This document shows positions 51,071-61,935 of a stretch of 64,000 bases of DNA, piece by piece. Position 1 is the stretch's first letter. Every line of letters begins with the position of its first letter. The stretch is taken from the NCBI GenBank assembly GCA_008360975.2, contig CM039184.1, forward strand, positions 54,960,797-55,024,796. The letters are read 5' to 3'. The notes below the pieces were generated by a model that was not told where the DNA came from, searched no databases, and saw only the letters and a program-made list of their open reading frames with translations. The position numbers and the translations under genes are program-made. This DNA comes from Lichenostomus cassidix. Taxonomy: Eukaryota > Chordata > Aves > Passeriformes > Meliphagidae.

Positions 51071-54000
51071 TAATATTATCTGAGTGTTACTGTGAGAAGC
51101 AATCTCAGGAGCTTTTAATCCTGTTTAATTTCAAACACAGTTCACAGAGATGTAGTTGAGTGCTTGGCATAACACGCAATCATTAATCAACAGACTTACG
51201 AAAACAAAGTATAAGGAAGAATGAGATGGAGGAAAAAGAAAACATGAAGAAAAGTAGCCAGAAATCAGGATGGTAAAATGAGAGACATGACTGAGGAAAA
51301 AATTAGGAAATTCATGGAAAATGTAAATAATGTTGTCATGAAACAACCATACAGTTTCTACTTTTGGCATTCAAACATTACAAAGCTCCATTCACACGAA
51401 GAAAACAACCCACTTTATCCCGAAGGCCATAGTAGTAAGAAGTCAGGGGCTTTTCAGTACACTGGATTATAAAGGTGAACTGTAAAATTCCTGACTCCTA
51501 CATATTTTTTTTCATTTCACATATTATGTGGTTGGGGTCTTTTTCTGCGTGTTACAAAGACTAGAATTATTTATACAACTGTTCCTTAGTTAACAGTGGC
51601 AACCCTCAAGTCATCTTTCTCTCCAGCAAACCTTCCTACTCCCCAAGATGCCACTGTAGTGACTGCTATCCTTCTGGGGGAAAAAGAACAAGGAAAAAAA
51701 AGAAGTAAATTTAATAAAGTCCTTCATTTGACTTTTTTTTTTTTAATACATAGAGAAAAGTGAAGGAACAAACAATCTAATGCCATGCTCTTTTCACTTA
51801 AATAATAATTTCTACAAATTTATGGTCATCAGAGCATGTACTCCTTCTTTCCCCCCCCCCTTTAGAATCACTTATTGCACTTCTATTTATTTTCATTTAT
51901 GCATAAAATAACAGTAAGGGAAGAAGTTTTAGAATCACTTTGACAGGTTCAAGCCGCGGAAGAGAAAAGAAAATCAGAAGAATGTAAGAGCAGCATTTTC
52001 ACAAAGATAGGTCTAGTACATTAATGGTTTTTTGGCCTCTTTTGAAATAAGGGCCTGTCACACTATTCTGAGATAAGGTACCACTACAATTAATAGAATT
52101 GCTGCTGGGCTGCTATTTGTAGGGTTTCTCATAGTCTGTTTGAACACGTGCCAAAAAAAGGTCTCTATTCTAAGGGAACCAGAATTATTTCTGCCGATCA
52201 TTCAAAGAACTTTCAGAAGGTGAATCCTGAAATTAGACCAAGTGAAAAGAGATTAACAGTGATGAAAAACTAAAATGTGGAAGGAATGTCTGCATGGAGG
52301 CTGATAAATGCTATTGCCATTAGAAAGGCTATAATTTCTAGCACCAATTAAAGTAATAGTTTTGAACCTTAAGAATGACATTTAATGCCTTTAATACATG
52401 GACTGCTTGACAAAGGAGGAAAGCACTAGGTGCATTAGGCCACTTAAGTTGGTTAAGTGTAACACACTGAACATGCCAATGAAAGGGCATCCCCTAAAAA
52501 TTTATTCGAAAGGAGAGAGATTTAAACAAAAAATCTACACCAACTCAAATTATGATGTTTGAGATGAATTAATGAATAATATATCATGCTTTGCTCAAGT
52601 CAATGAAAAAAGGCTAAAGTAAGGCATTATAAAAAACTAAAGTTTGAAGATTACTCATATTATTTATGGGCACTGTATTTTGCCTCACAATATTACAATA
52701 AAGACATTAAAACAACAGCTCTATGGGAAATCTTCTTAAGTTTCCAAAATATTTCCTGCAGGTCTCTCATGGCTTGAAATCTTTTCATTTGAACCAGAGG
52801 CAAAGGTACATCTGTGCACCCTTTTGATTTCTGTGCTTCCTTGCAGAATTCATAGGTGCACTAAAACTGGAGGAGTTTTGGTGCTCAACCAAATATTTTT
52901 GTTTTTAAAAATATGGAATATGAACTATTTCTTGAATATTATCACATTGATAGGATAAATCCTGAAAGGCAAAGTTTAAGTATTCTTATTTGGCTGTGTG
53001 TGAGGTTTATTAGATAATAAAGTGGGGATTAATTTTGCAGAAAGGATGTAACTGGTACAGATCCAATGATACTAAGTCCATACAGACTAAGAATTACATT
53101 TACTGAGATAGTGAATACTTAATTTTGATCCAAGCTTTATCAAACAGAAGGGAAAAATAGAGGAAACCCTAGGTTTTATTCTCCTTCCATTTCACTGGCA
53201 GCTACTTGGAGATAAGCAGTCCTGTTTCTGAAGGCATCTTCCCAAGAGGCACTTGGCAGACAATGCACTGCCTGCTGACTGCCTTCACACCACAGGAATT
53301 GCTGCCTTCAGCCAAATGACTTCTGTACCAATTGAGAAATCAGACAGAGAGGATGACAAAATCATCTCGGCAGCACCCTGACAGTCACCAGTAAATCCAA
53401 CTACACTGGAATGAAACAGCATTATGGCAACTGGCTCTGCCTCCTCCTGCTCCCACCATCACAGAATGCCTGCTTGTTCCTCAACCCCTTCAGCTTCCAG
53501 TGCTAACTATTTTTCTCGGTGGTTTAGGCTACCACACCAAACTCAGAGACAGGGAGGCTGCAGTGCAGGGCAAGCACATACTCTCCTTGCCAGCTCTGCT
53601 GCAGAAGCAGTAGCCAGCAGCTGAGAAGACAGTTCCTGACATCTTAAAACAGCATTCCAAGACAGTAGAGCTATCAAGGCTCTGTAAAGTCACAACATCA
53701 GTATTAGACTCTAAACAGAAAGCCTTTTGTTGTAATTTTCCCTGGAGAGCTAACTTGGAGCTTAAACATGCAAAATTTTACTCAGTTGAAATTGCCAATG
53801 TGTAATAGTTAAGAAATTCAATATTGCATTTAAAGTGTTCTTTTTTTAATACACTATTTAGATACAAGTTAATTTATCAACCCCCTAGGGAAAAAAAAAA
53901 AAGCATACAATTGTCAACATGATATATATATTTTAAACCTGCAATTTCATTTTATTAATCAGAAGGACAGAGAATGAATAGCAACATTATTAATACCACT

Positions 54001-55213
54001 TGGCTTTATACAACATTGTCTCAGATAGACTGAAAATGTAATGAATTCAAAGTATTCTTGTGCAGAAACAGATCAGAAAACATTTTTTTCAAACAAAGTT
54101 AAGATATCAGTGTTTCATCGGGCACTGAAGAGTTGATTGAGGTCAGGATTTCCACTGAGAGAAAGAAGAGATGAAATGGGCAGACAACTTGGCTAAGTAT
54201 CACAAAACCATGAGCATGTGTTGAAGACAAATGTCAAAAGAACCTCAAGAAAAAATAATGAAATTATGGATCTTTTTAAAGAATATATGGATTGCAGTCT
54301 TATTAAAAATAACCTGCTCTCCATAAAAAAACAAATAAGTAAGAGGCAGAAACAGATGGAAAAACAAATTCTCACAAGAATACGATGTCAAATTTTAAAC
54401 ACCTATGTAAAGGAGGGTTTAAATAAATTTTAATATCAGCCTCACAGGAAAACATTATTCATATGAGATACAATAAAGATAAGACAAAAAGATGGAAAGA
54501 TGGAAGCACCAGAGGTGTTTGTGGACCATGAAGTTGGCTGAAGCATAATATGACAGGCTGGTGGTACTCAGCACTGGATTCTTCAAAGGCAGCTCACAAA
54601 CAGGGGAGAGAAGGCAGAGAAACTTATTCAGAGTAAGGGAATTTGAAAATATTGTAGGTTTTTCTAATGTCCCTATCAATAAAATATGAAATGTTCAGAT
54701 GAAAATGCAGAAAAAGATTGGCAAAAGAAGAAAAGTACTGAAAAGATCGGACAATATTTGGTGCAGGTAAATTAGAACTATAATGCTAATTTTCTTGTGG
54801 TGTGCACAAGTATTATAAAGATGAGTGAACAAATAATAATTTGTCTGTTAAAGCCTGTACATCCTTCAGAAAACAACAGGGAGCCAGCACATTTCTCTTT
54901 CCCCCTCTCCTCCCTGAGAAGTGGGGAGCTCCTGCCAAAGCGTGTGCTCCAAATGGTGATTAAGGTAATAAAGCCATGTGTGTGGGAACTGTGTAGCCGT
55001 GCTGGAAATACAGAGCTCACTGTACCCTTCTGCCTCGTGCTCAGCAACTCCCCAGCATTCCTAACGCTGCCGTGACAGCATGGGCTCATCTCCTCAAGTG
55101 TTTACTGTCAGCTACCATCTTGGCATACTGACAACATTATCGCCTAAGAAATAAGTGAAAAAACAAGATTATTTTGTGCGATACAATCGTTCTTTTCAAT
55201 CTAATCTCAAGGG

Positions 55214-55228
55214 GTTGCTATAAGCAAC
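55214..55228. promoter_or_regulatory. Possible X-box-like (RFX) inverted repeat
   Basis: GTTGCTATAAGCAAC is a perfect 6-bp inverted repeat with a 3-bp spacer, close to the RFX X-box form GTNRCC(N0-3)RGYAAC with one mismatch. It lies in the repeat-poor part of the largest intron. A chance match is quite possible. Confidence 0.25.
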
Positions 55229-55609
55229 AGTTGCAGAGGATTTCTTTAAAAATAAAGCTTTAAAACACTTCTTATTGTGTGATAACAATACTGGAATGTC
55301 ACAATCTTCCTGCATGTTGAATTTAGTTAAAAGCAGAGAGGACTGAAGTCTTTCATAGAGCAGCTTTAAAATGTGACATACAACCCGATTCAGTGTTCAG
55401 AAATGTCTGTGGATGGGATAATAGGATTACATTTACCAAGTTCTGGCTCCTGACAAAATCATAACAGCTAAAAAAAAAAGGCCTAGGACTCTGCATGGAT
55501 AGTTCAAGGAAAAACATGGTGCAACATGTACTGGCAGTTACATAATGCAAGTGAGTATTAGGCTGCAAAAGGGAAATGAAAGAAAACTAAAATTCCATTT
55601 ATAAAAACC

Positions 55610-55990
55610 TGATGATCAACTGCCATCTGGAATATTGTACACAATTCTGGTCATTGAAGGTAAAAAAAAGAATTACAAAACAAGTAATTCAGGGTAATAG
55701 GAGGAGATTAATTAAGATATGGAAGGTTTTGGCATCCAAAAAGATTGATTGGAGTTGAAACATTAGTTCAGAGAAAAGACAAATGAAGATGGCATGCAAA
55801 ATAGAAGGTGACAGGGCAAATCATGTATGTGGCTGTGTTTTCCTTCCCTCTGCAAAGACAAAGGAACATTACTGAAACTTTGAAAAACTGTATTTTTAAC
55901 TGGAAGAGTTTGAGTACAATTCCCTCCCCCAGATTTTATTATCTAACATGAAGATTTAAACATAGTAGGGTTTAAAGCAGATTGGATATT
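55610..55990 (+). mobile_element. Ancient CR1/L3-type LINE remnant
   Basis: The stretch TGATGATCAACTGCCATCTG then GGAATATTGTACACAATTCTGG looks like the conserved end of ORF2 in old CR1/L3 LINEs, and TTCAGAGAAAAGACAAATGA resembles the downstream region. Divergence is high and the right end is uncertain; it would predate the other CR1 copies. Confidence 0.5.
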
Positions 55991-56526
55991 TAAAAGAAAA
56001 CCCTTTTTTCCCATGAAAACTATGCAAATGTTCAAGTTTCAGAGCAACCCTGAAACATATTGGGAGCAAAGAAAATATTTATTTCTGATCTTTCTTTTTC
56101 CAAAATATTCTTTAGGGACAACTGATGTGGGCTTCTGGCCAGGGTGGAATCTGGTTTGATCCATTCTCAGACTTCCCTCACTTCATTATTGGTAAAATAT
56201 TTTTCACTCCATAAAACACTCATTTTCCAACCTCTTCTTTCTCTCTCATTCTCTTTGATGCTAAGAAGCTAAATACACCTCCCACCCATGAGAATCATAA
56301 GACATCTACCACTAATTGTTTTCTTCACATTAAAGCAACGAGTATAGCATAAAGCTTTCTTCATATAACCATAAAAATACATTTATTTGTCAAAATTTTA
56401 ACTCCTCTTCAACCTAGTGACAAGGAAGCAGAAAAGATCCTGTGATTCTCATAAAATACTTACAAGATCCTCTCCTCCAATTCTTCTACTCAGTTTATCC
56501 CTCAATTTCAGAACATTTCATGTGCC

Positions 56527-56590
56527 TTATCTTCTTCCTTTACTTCCTTCCTTCCTGTCTGTCTGTCTGTCTTTCTGTATTTTTCCTGTA
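56527..56590 (+). repeat. Pyrimidine-rich (TTCC)n/(TGTC)n microsatellite
   Basis: CTTCCTTTACTTCCTTCC followed by TGTCTGTCTGTCTGTC. Confidence 0.8.
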
Positions 56591-58299
56591 CATTTATCTC
56601 TTTACTTTCTACTCAACAGGAAATTTTTCTTCTCTCTATTATTAGTGCAGCCCACCACTGGCTTGAATAATATCTTATATCATGTTCTTCTTTCTGAATT
56701 ACTCAAAATCTATCACTGAAGCTCAGTTCTGTCATCACACCAACATTCAACGGTGCACTTCTCTTCACTACAAAATGGTAACTAAAATTTGATTTTCTAA
56801 TATTCTATCTCTTACACGTCCTGAGCAAAATTTTGTGATCCGCATTTTATTTAGCCAGAACTATGAACTAGATACAATACAGAGAGATAACAGATAGTTT
56901 ACACTGTATCAGTATGAACTATATACACTGTACATATTTACATGAGCACAAATATATATCTATTTTTTATTGGAATATGGATCTCAGAAAGTGAAAAAGC
57001 CTCGCTCTGGAATGATGCCTAGCCTAGCAGGAAACATTGAGCATCAGTTTGCAATCTGTTGAATGCTTAGCCAAATACTGAAGGTGTTGTCACATGGTTA
57101 CTTTTACTCCCCAGGACAATAAACTGCTGAAGAACATAGCATTCCATGCTTAAATCTCAAGAGCATTTCTTACATATCTAAGAAAAATATAGTGAAAAAT
57201 GTCAGTATTCAGTGTCTGTAATCAGTTGTTAGCTCCAGTGGTCAGCAGCAGAAATACAGTGAGGAATATTTGACACAAACTCCCTACTTCTTTCTTGCAA
57301 TGTTTTTCCTCCTCTATGCGCAGAGATGGACATACGCAACTAAAAACATTGGTATACAGCTCATTAAATAATCAAAACATTTATGCGCAGCCTTCCTGGC
57401 CACTGTGCATGGATTTTATGAAAGAGTCACTTTATTTGCAAGCAGAGGGATTTTTCTGAGAGTGGTGAAAAGTGGAAGTGTTTGTATTATACAGCTGAAT
57501 GACCGTATTGGACCATGTAGGGTCAGCCAGGTCGGTATTAACAACAGTAATAATGAACTGACAGACATGATTATTATTCACATCCCAAGAAGAAACCATG
57601 GTAGTTCCAACCCTATAATGTTCAAAAACACATGTTTTGTGTCAGATATCAACAACCTAATTAAAATCTCATTGTTGAGCCCTATGTTTAAACTTACAAG
57701 AACATCTTATATCATCAAAATACTCACAAACTTTTTATTCTGAAAATTCTGTCCAACTCATTTACTTGTATCCAGAAGCCACTTACCAGGTTGTTGTCAC
57801 AGCTACTTTCCTACTATTTCCCTGAAAGGAACTTCCAGCTTCCCTTCCAAAACACTGCCCCTGCTGATCCCAGAAGAGGATACTCATGTTGCTGTGCCCC
57901 TGACCATCTTGCCAGCAAGCTCACCTTTTGGTTTTGCTGCTCACCTGCACAGCTGATAATGCAGCTACAACCTTCCTACTGTGCCCACAACCTCAGCCAC
58001 ATTGCTTTTGGAGACTGCGGGCTCTGCAGCACCTTTGCTGTGACTCTGTTCTACAGTCAGGACATGGCAGGACTTCTTGTATTATGAAATGTCCCAGGGC
58101 ATTACCAGTGATTATGCTCTTCTGTCCACAGGTACATGGTATTAACACAATGACTGCACCTTACTCTTGCCTTCTTAGATTACCCTGTGAGGATACTGCT
58201 TTAAGCAGAACACTTATTGTTGGTGGTATTGACTGCTCATCTTTCATGCAAAGGAATGTCTCTCTAGTAGGAAGTCAGATGAATACAGGGAAGGTAAAG

Positions 58300-58877
58300 T
58301 GTCCAATTTAACCCCAGCTGGTAACCAAGCCTCACACAGCTGCTCACTCATTCCCTTTACAATTGGATGAGAAGGGTAAAACTGAGAAAACTCACGGGCT
58401 AAGACAAAGACTGTGTAACAGGTAAAGCAAAAGCTGCATGCAATAAAGCAAAGGAAAACACTGAATTCATTCACCACTTCCCATGGGCAGGCAGGTGCTC
58501 AGCCATCTCCAGGAGAGCAGGGCTCTGTCACGTATAACAGTGACTTGGAAAGTCAAACACCATCACTCTGAACCTCTCACCCTTCCAGCTTCTTCCCCCA
58601 GCTGTAGATGCTGGGCATGATGACAGAGGGTTTGGAATATCTCTTGAGTCAGTTGGGCTCAGCTGTGCTGGCTGTGTCCCCTCCCAGCTCACTGTGCACC
58701 CCCAGCCTCCTCTGGTGGAATTGGGTGAGGAGCAGAAAAGGCTTTGGTTCTGTGTAAGCATCACTCAGCAATAGCGAAAACATCTCTGAATTATCAGCAC
58801 TATTTTCAAATCCAAAACATGGTCTCATATCAGCTACTATGAAGAAAAGTAACTCTATTCCAGCCAAAACCAGCACA
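58300..58877 (-). mobile_element. Solo LTR, same family as the one at 32641
   Basis: A 578-bp element with TG and CA ends, about collinear with the LTR at 32641-33226 (shared blocks such as CCCATGGGCAGGCAGG, AACAGTGACTTGGAA and CCAGCCAAAACCAGCACA). The flanks are TAAAG (58295-58299) and GAAAG (58878-58882), a 5-bp target duplication with one later change. Same orientation as SLIT2; no internal viral genes. Confidence 0.85.
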
Positions 58878-59218
58878 GAAAGCAACACTGAAGGCAACAG
58901 GCTTTACAGTCCACAGTGAAAAGCTATTCTTTTTTAGACGAGCAAGAATTCCCAAACTCTTTTTAAAGCAATTCAGAATGCAGTTTACTCGTGAAATATG
59001 AGCAGCACATACAAAACTAACTCATAAAATAGCAAGAGGGTCTTAAATGCTTTCATATGCATCATTAAACCTGCATATTTTTTTCATACCTGAAGTTGAA
59101 GGTATATACCAAAATTCCTACCCTATATAATGCATGAATTTATGCAAATAACAAAAACAAATACACAGAAAAAAATGTTTTCTGTAAGTTAATGGACACA
59201 AAAAGTCAGATTACGTAC

Positions 59219-59357
59219 ATTTCAGTAATGGTTTCTGGGAGGTTGGTTGGGATCTCTGTAAGGCCTTTCCCACGACAGTCCACAATATTGTTACTACAGG
59301 TGCATGCAGTAGGGCAGTGCAAGACACTGCAGGATGGAGCCATAAAGGACTGGTGAC
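59219..59357 (-). CDS. SLIT2: SLIT2 exon ~9: D1-D2 linker and D2 LRR N-terminal cap
   Basis: A 139-nt exon with acceptor CTTTGTAG and donor GTACGTAA. It encodes [20 protein letters not shown], then [20 protein letters not shown] and ETITEI. The N-cap has CPTACTC and VDCRGKGL. Its first two bases complete a Gly codon begun either by the D1 C-cap exon or by the 12-nt microexon. The next exon lies 16.75 kb downstream. Confidence 0.97.
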
Positions 59358-60444
59358 CTACAAAGGAAAGCATAACATTTTACACTTACTTGAAAAATTA
59401 CAGGTAGAACTTCTAAAATAAATATTGTAGCAAATCAATATTTTCAAATTGCATTAATTTAAACACACAGTTAATAGTAGGATGTTGATAAAACACGGAG
59501 AGGTTGAAGACAAATGGTCAACTATCATGCCAGCACTATATAATTTTTCTACTTTTTTAGCAACAGCCATTCAAAATCATCTCGTTTAAGAAGGCTGTGA
59601 TCCATTTCTCAGGTGTATTTTATTTACTGCATGTTATTAAAAACTAGTTACTGATTTATTTAGTTTTCAGAATGTTGTATAGTATTAAAAAATGCATGTC
59701 AAGAGAAATGAATGAACTTTGCTACAAGCACTGAAGGTGACCTACCAGTTTTGTTCTGTTCTGCCAATACTTATTTGAATATGGCCCTACAGTTATGTAT
59801 TGCTTATAGACAATTTTGGAGTTTTCATTCATTTCATACTGTTTTCATTCAATCACACAAGATTACATAAAAGTTTTGACTTCATATCTCTGACTCTGTT
59901 TTAGCTCAGCAGCTTCTTCCTCCCACAATCTACCATTCCTACTAACTCAGATAGCTAATTTACATTAGTTTTCCCCTGATTCTTAGTGCTGTATGTTAAA
60001 CTCAATTTTTTAATTGCATTTAAACATAATGGTTTCATATTTAGGCATGTTTTAGAAAGTAAAGACCTTACTATATTTTCCTGCAAATAGATTGCACGTT
60101 CTGTAATATATTAATGCACACATTCTGCTATCAATTTAATGATACAGAATAGTTGGTCTGTAATGATACAAAAAGACAAAAAGGGATGAGAAAGGCACAA
60201 CAGTCTTTTCTCTCATTTTTCAAGAAGTTAGAAAAAACTGGAGACTGTTTTGTAATTCTCAAGGAAAAAGAGAAACAAGTCCTTGACTGTGAAACCACAA
60301 TTTAATTTAAGAACTCTCTCACAATATTTAATGTCATATATTAATATAGAAAGGGTACACTGATAATGGAAGTTGCAGCCAGTGCTGTTCCCACTTAGAA
60401 CTTCATATAACAACTGCCCAAGTTTTAAATTGCTGAAAAGATTA

Positions 60445-60572
60445 GTCTTTTGAGGCTGGGTTGGATGGGGCTTTGACCAAACTAGTCTGGTGGAAAGGTG
60501 TCCCTGCCCAGGGCAGGGGAGTTGGAACTAGGTGATCTTTAAGATCCCTTCCAAGCCAAACCATTCTATGAG
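60445..60572 (+). mobile_element. CR1 LINE 3' end, antisense to SLIT2
   Basis: About 130 bases of CR1 3' UTR (GAGGCTGGGTTGGATGGGGC, GGTGTCCCTGCCCAGGGCAG, AAGATCCCTTCCAAGCCAAA) ending in CCATTCTATGA. It is fairly well preserved and 5'-truncated, and lies in the intron between the D2 N-cap exon and the 12-nt microexon. Confidence 0.88.
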
Positions 60573-61216
60573 ACAGAATTTTGCAATATAATAATTTAAT
60601 TTCACATTTTTGTTTGTGTTACAAAAGCACAAACAGCTGCCAAATCTAATAAAGCATTCCTTTATACTATCAGGATAGGAAATGTTTCACCTACCTTTAT
60701 TGAACAAAAATAAAGTAATCCAAGGAGAAATCATGGTTATTCCCCTTCCTAATAATCAGCATTATAATGATCAAGTTATAAAACTGTTCTTGTAACCCAG
60801 GCTCTGCAGCCACAACATTTACATGTAAAATATATGAAATTATCTTGTTAGGAGCCCTTTTAAGTGTACATAAAGGCAGAATTAGTGGCAAGCACACTGT
60901 TAGCATTTGCTGTGTGAAGATGGCAGTGTCTTACACTTTGATGTCAGAGGTTATTTAATAAGGACAGAACATTGTGCTCTCCATAAAACTCCTTTAAAAA
61001 CATAGATCTGTGAAAAATTTGGCATATTTGGCAACAGGCTTATGGGGGTTTGCAGAAGATCAACCAGTAGGAGAAACCCTGCTGAACCACTGAAAAGACA
61101 GCAATATTGCAGCTGCTCTTTTTAATGTTCTTGATGAAAATTGAAACAGTACACAAAATTTACAGAAAATTTTCAATCTGAGTCTAAAAATATTTAAATA
61201 AGAAAGATAAACTTGC

Positions 61217-61228
61217 CTTCTTCCTCAT
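61217..61228 (-). CDS. SLIT2: SLIT2 12-nt microexon (DEEE) with GC donor
   Basis: A 12-nt exon, ATGAGGAAGAAG, preceded by a pyrimidine-rich tract with a plausible branch site (ACTAATC) and acceptor TCTTCTAG. It is followed by GCAAGT, the classical GC-AG donor context. It is in phase 1 at both ends: inclusion inserts Asp-Glu-Glu-Glu between Cys-Ser and Gly-His-Gln in the D1-D2 linker; skipping leaves the frame intact. From memory, a DEEE-containing SLIT2 isoform exists in mammals, which supports the call. The exon is too short to be found by ORF length, so the evidence is position, frame and splice signals. Confidence 0.85.
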
Positions 61229-61699
61229 CTAGAAGATACGAATAAAGGAAAAAAATTGAATAGAGAAAATGTGATTAGTAATGAACTGTTAGTCATTTCA
61301 TTATTTCATATCAAAAAATAACCTGATGCATTAAAGCATAACAGTAAAATTCAGAAAGTTACTTAGGCATACAAGATAGTATTTAAATGTCAGAAAATAA
61401 CAAGAAGAAAAAGTAGCTATCTGTAAAGTATTGAAAAAAAAAATCAAACTCCTTATTACTAATGGCTTGGTGCTCTCAATCAGTACACCTTTCATTTAAT
61501 TTCCTGTATCTCCCCCACAATTACACTTTCAGAAGGCTGTAAAATCTATGCAAACACAAATATTTACCCAAAATTTGTAAGAACCGCAGCACCCCCACAC
61601 AAGATACAACCACCAACAAAAACGATTAGGCTTTTCCTGACAAGCATTAACGTTTGGATTAACCAAAAGCTGCCAAAAGCCCACATGCAGCAGCAGCAG

Positions 61700-61935
61700 C
61701 CCCCCCTGAGCTGCCAGCAGGTGAGGCACAAAGCAGGGCTCCAGGCGCGAGGCTGTTCCTCTTACCGCTGCAGACAAACTCGCGCTTCTGCACCTCGGCC
61801 ACGTTGTGCCCGCGCAGGTGGCTGGGCGCCATGCACTGCGTGTAGAGCCCGACGCGCGGCCGCTGCCGCAGCCAGTCCGACAGCCAGGCCAGGTGGCAAT
61901 CGCAGTACAGGTTGTTGGAGTGCAGGCGACTGCGG
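61700..61935. other. CpG-rich island around the D1 C-cap exon
   Basis: CpG dinucleotides are dense here, for example in CGCGCAGG, GACGCGCGGCCGC and CTCGCGCTTC, while the flanking introns have almost none. Most of the dense part is the coding exon itself. It may be an intragenic (orphan) CpG island or only a GC-rich conserved exon; no promoter element was recognised. Confidence 0.5.
61766..61929 (-). CDS. SLIT2: SLIT2 exon ~7: D1 LRR C-terminal cap
   Basis: A 164-nt exon with acceptor TTCCCCGCAG and donor GTAAGAGG. It encodes [20 protein letters not shown], then [20 protein letters not shown] and [14 protein letters not shown]. It is the most upstream SLIT2 exon in the window and enters in phase 2 after a D1 LRR. 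It is extremely GC- and CpG-rich, including a GCGGCCGC site, against AT-rich introns. Human SLIT2 from memory has CMGPSHLRG where this copy has CMAPSHLRG. Confidence 0.98.

Larger units (their letters stand above)
42468..59218 (-). other. SLIT2: Largest SLIT2 intron, between D2 N-cap and D2 LRR 1
   Basis: 16.75 kb. Recognised content is an ancient LINE remnant (55610-55990), pyrimidine tracts (50998, 56527), a C run near 51851 and the solo LTR at 58300. No SLIT2 exon is missing from the frame across it. The long repeat-poor stretch 43000-55000 may hold conserved regulatory DNA, which sequence inspection alone cannot show. Confidence 0.85.
59358..61765 (-). other. SLIT2: SLIT2 introns flanking the 12-nt microexon
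   Basis: 59358-61216 (1859 bp, GC-AG when the microexon is used) with the plus-strand CR1 at 60445, and 61229-61765 (537 bp). If the microexon is skipped they act as one 2.4-kb GT-AG intron. Confidence 0.85.
1261..61929 (-). other. SLIT2: SLIT2 gene, internal portion (23 coding exons)
   Basis: SLIT2 is a secreted extracellular-matrix ligand of Robo receptors that repels axons and guides neuronal, vascular and leukocyte migration. The exons here join in one frame and encode the end of LRR domain D1, all of D2, D3 and D4, EGF1, EGF2 and part of EGF3. SLIT2 rather than SLIT1 or SLIT3 is indicated by diagnostic stretches such as [26 protein letters not shown] and [17 protein letters not shown], and by the mir-218-1 hairpin in the intron. 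All introns are GT-AG except one GC-AG. Single-LRR exons are 69, 72 or 75 nt and double-LRR exons 144 nt, all bounded by phase-2 introns; LRR C-cap exons run phase 2 to 1, and N-cap exons phase 1 to 2. Signal peptide, first D1 exons, EGF4 onward, LamG and CT knot lie outside. No frameshift or premature stop was seen. Confidence 0.98.

Noticed and set aside
51848..51862. C run as a possible G-quadruplex or assembly gap mark
   Set aside because: A single homopolymer of about ten bases without the repeated G-run pattern; ordinary simple sequence.
57405..58311. Several open frames of 98-127 codons and mildly GC-richer sequence
   Set aside because: Three overlapping frames on one strand with no family resemblance; the right end runs into the solo LTR.
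32641..58877. The two LTRs as ends of a single provirus
   Set aside because: Each has its own target duplication, they are in different introns, and SLIT2 coding exons lie between them.
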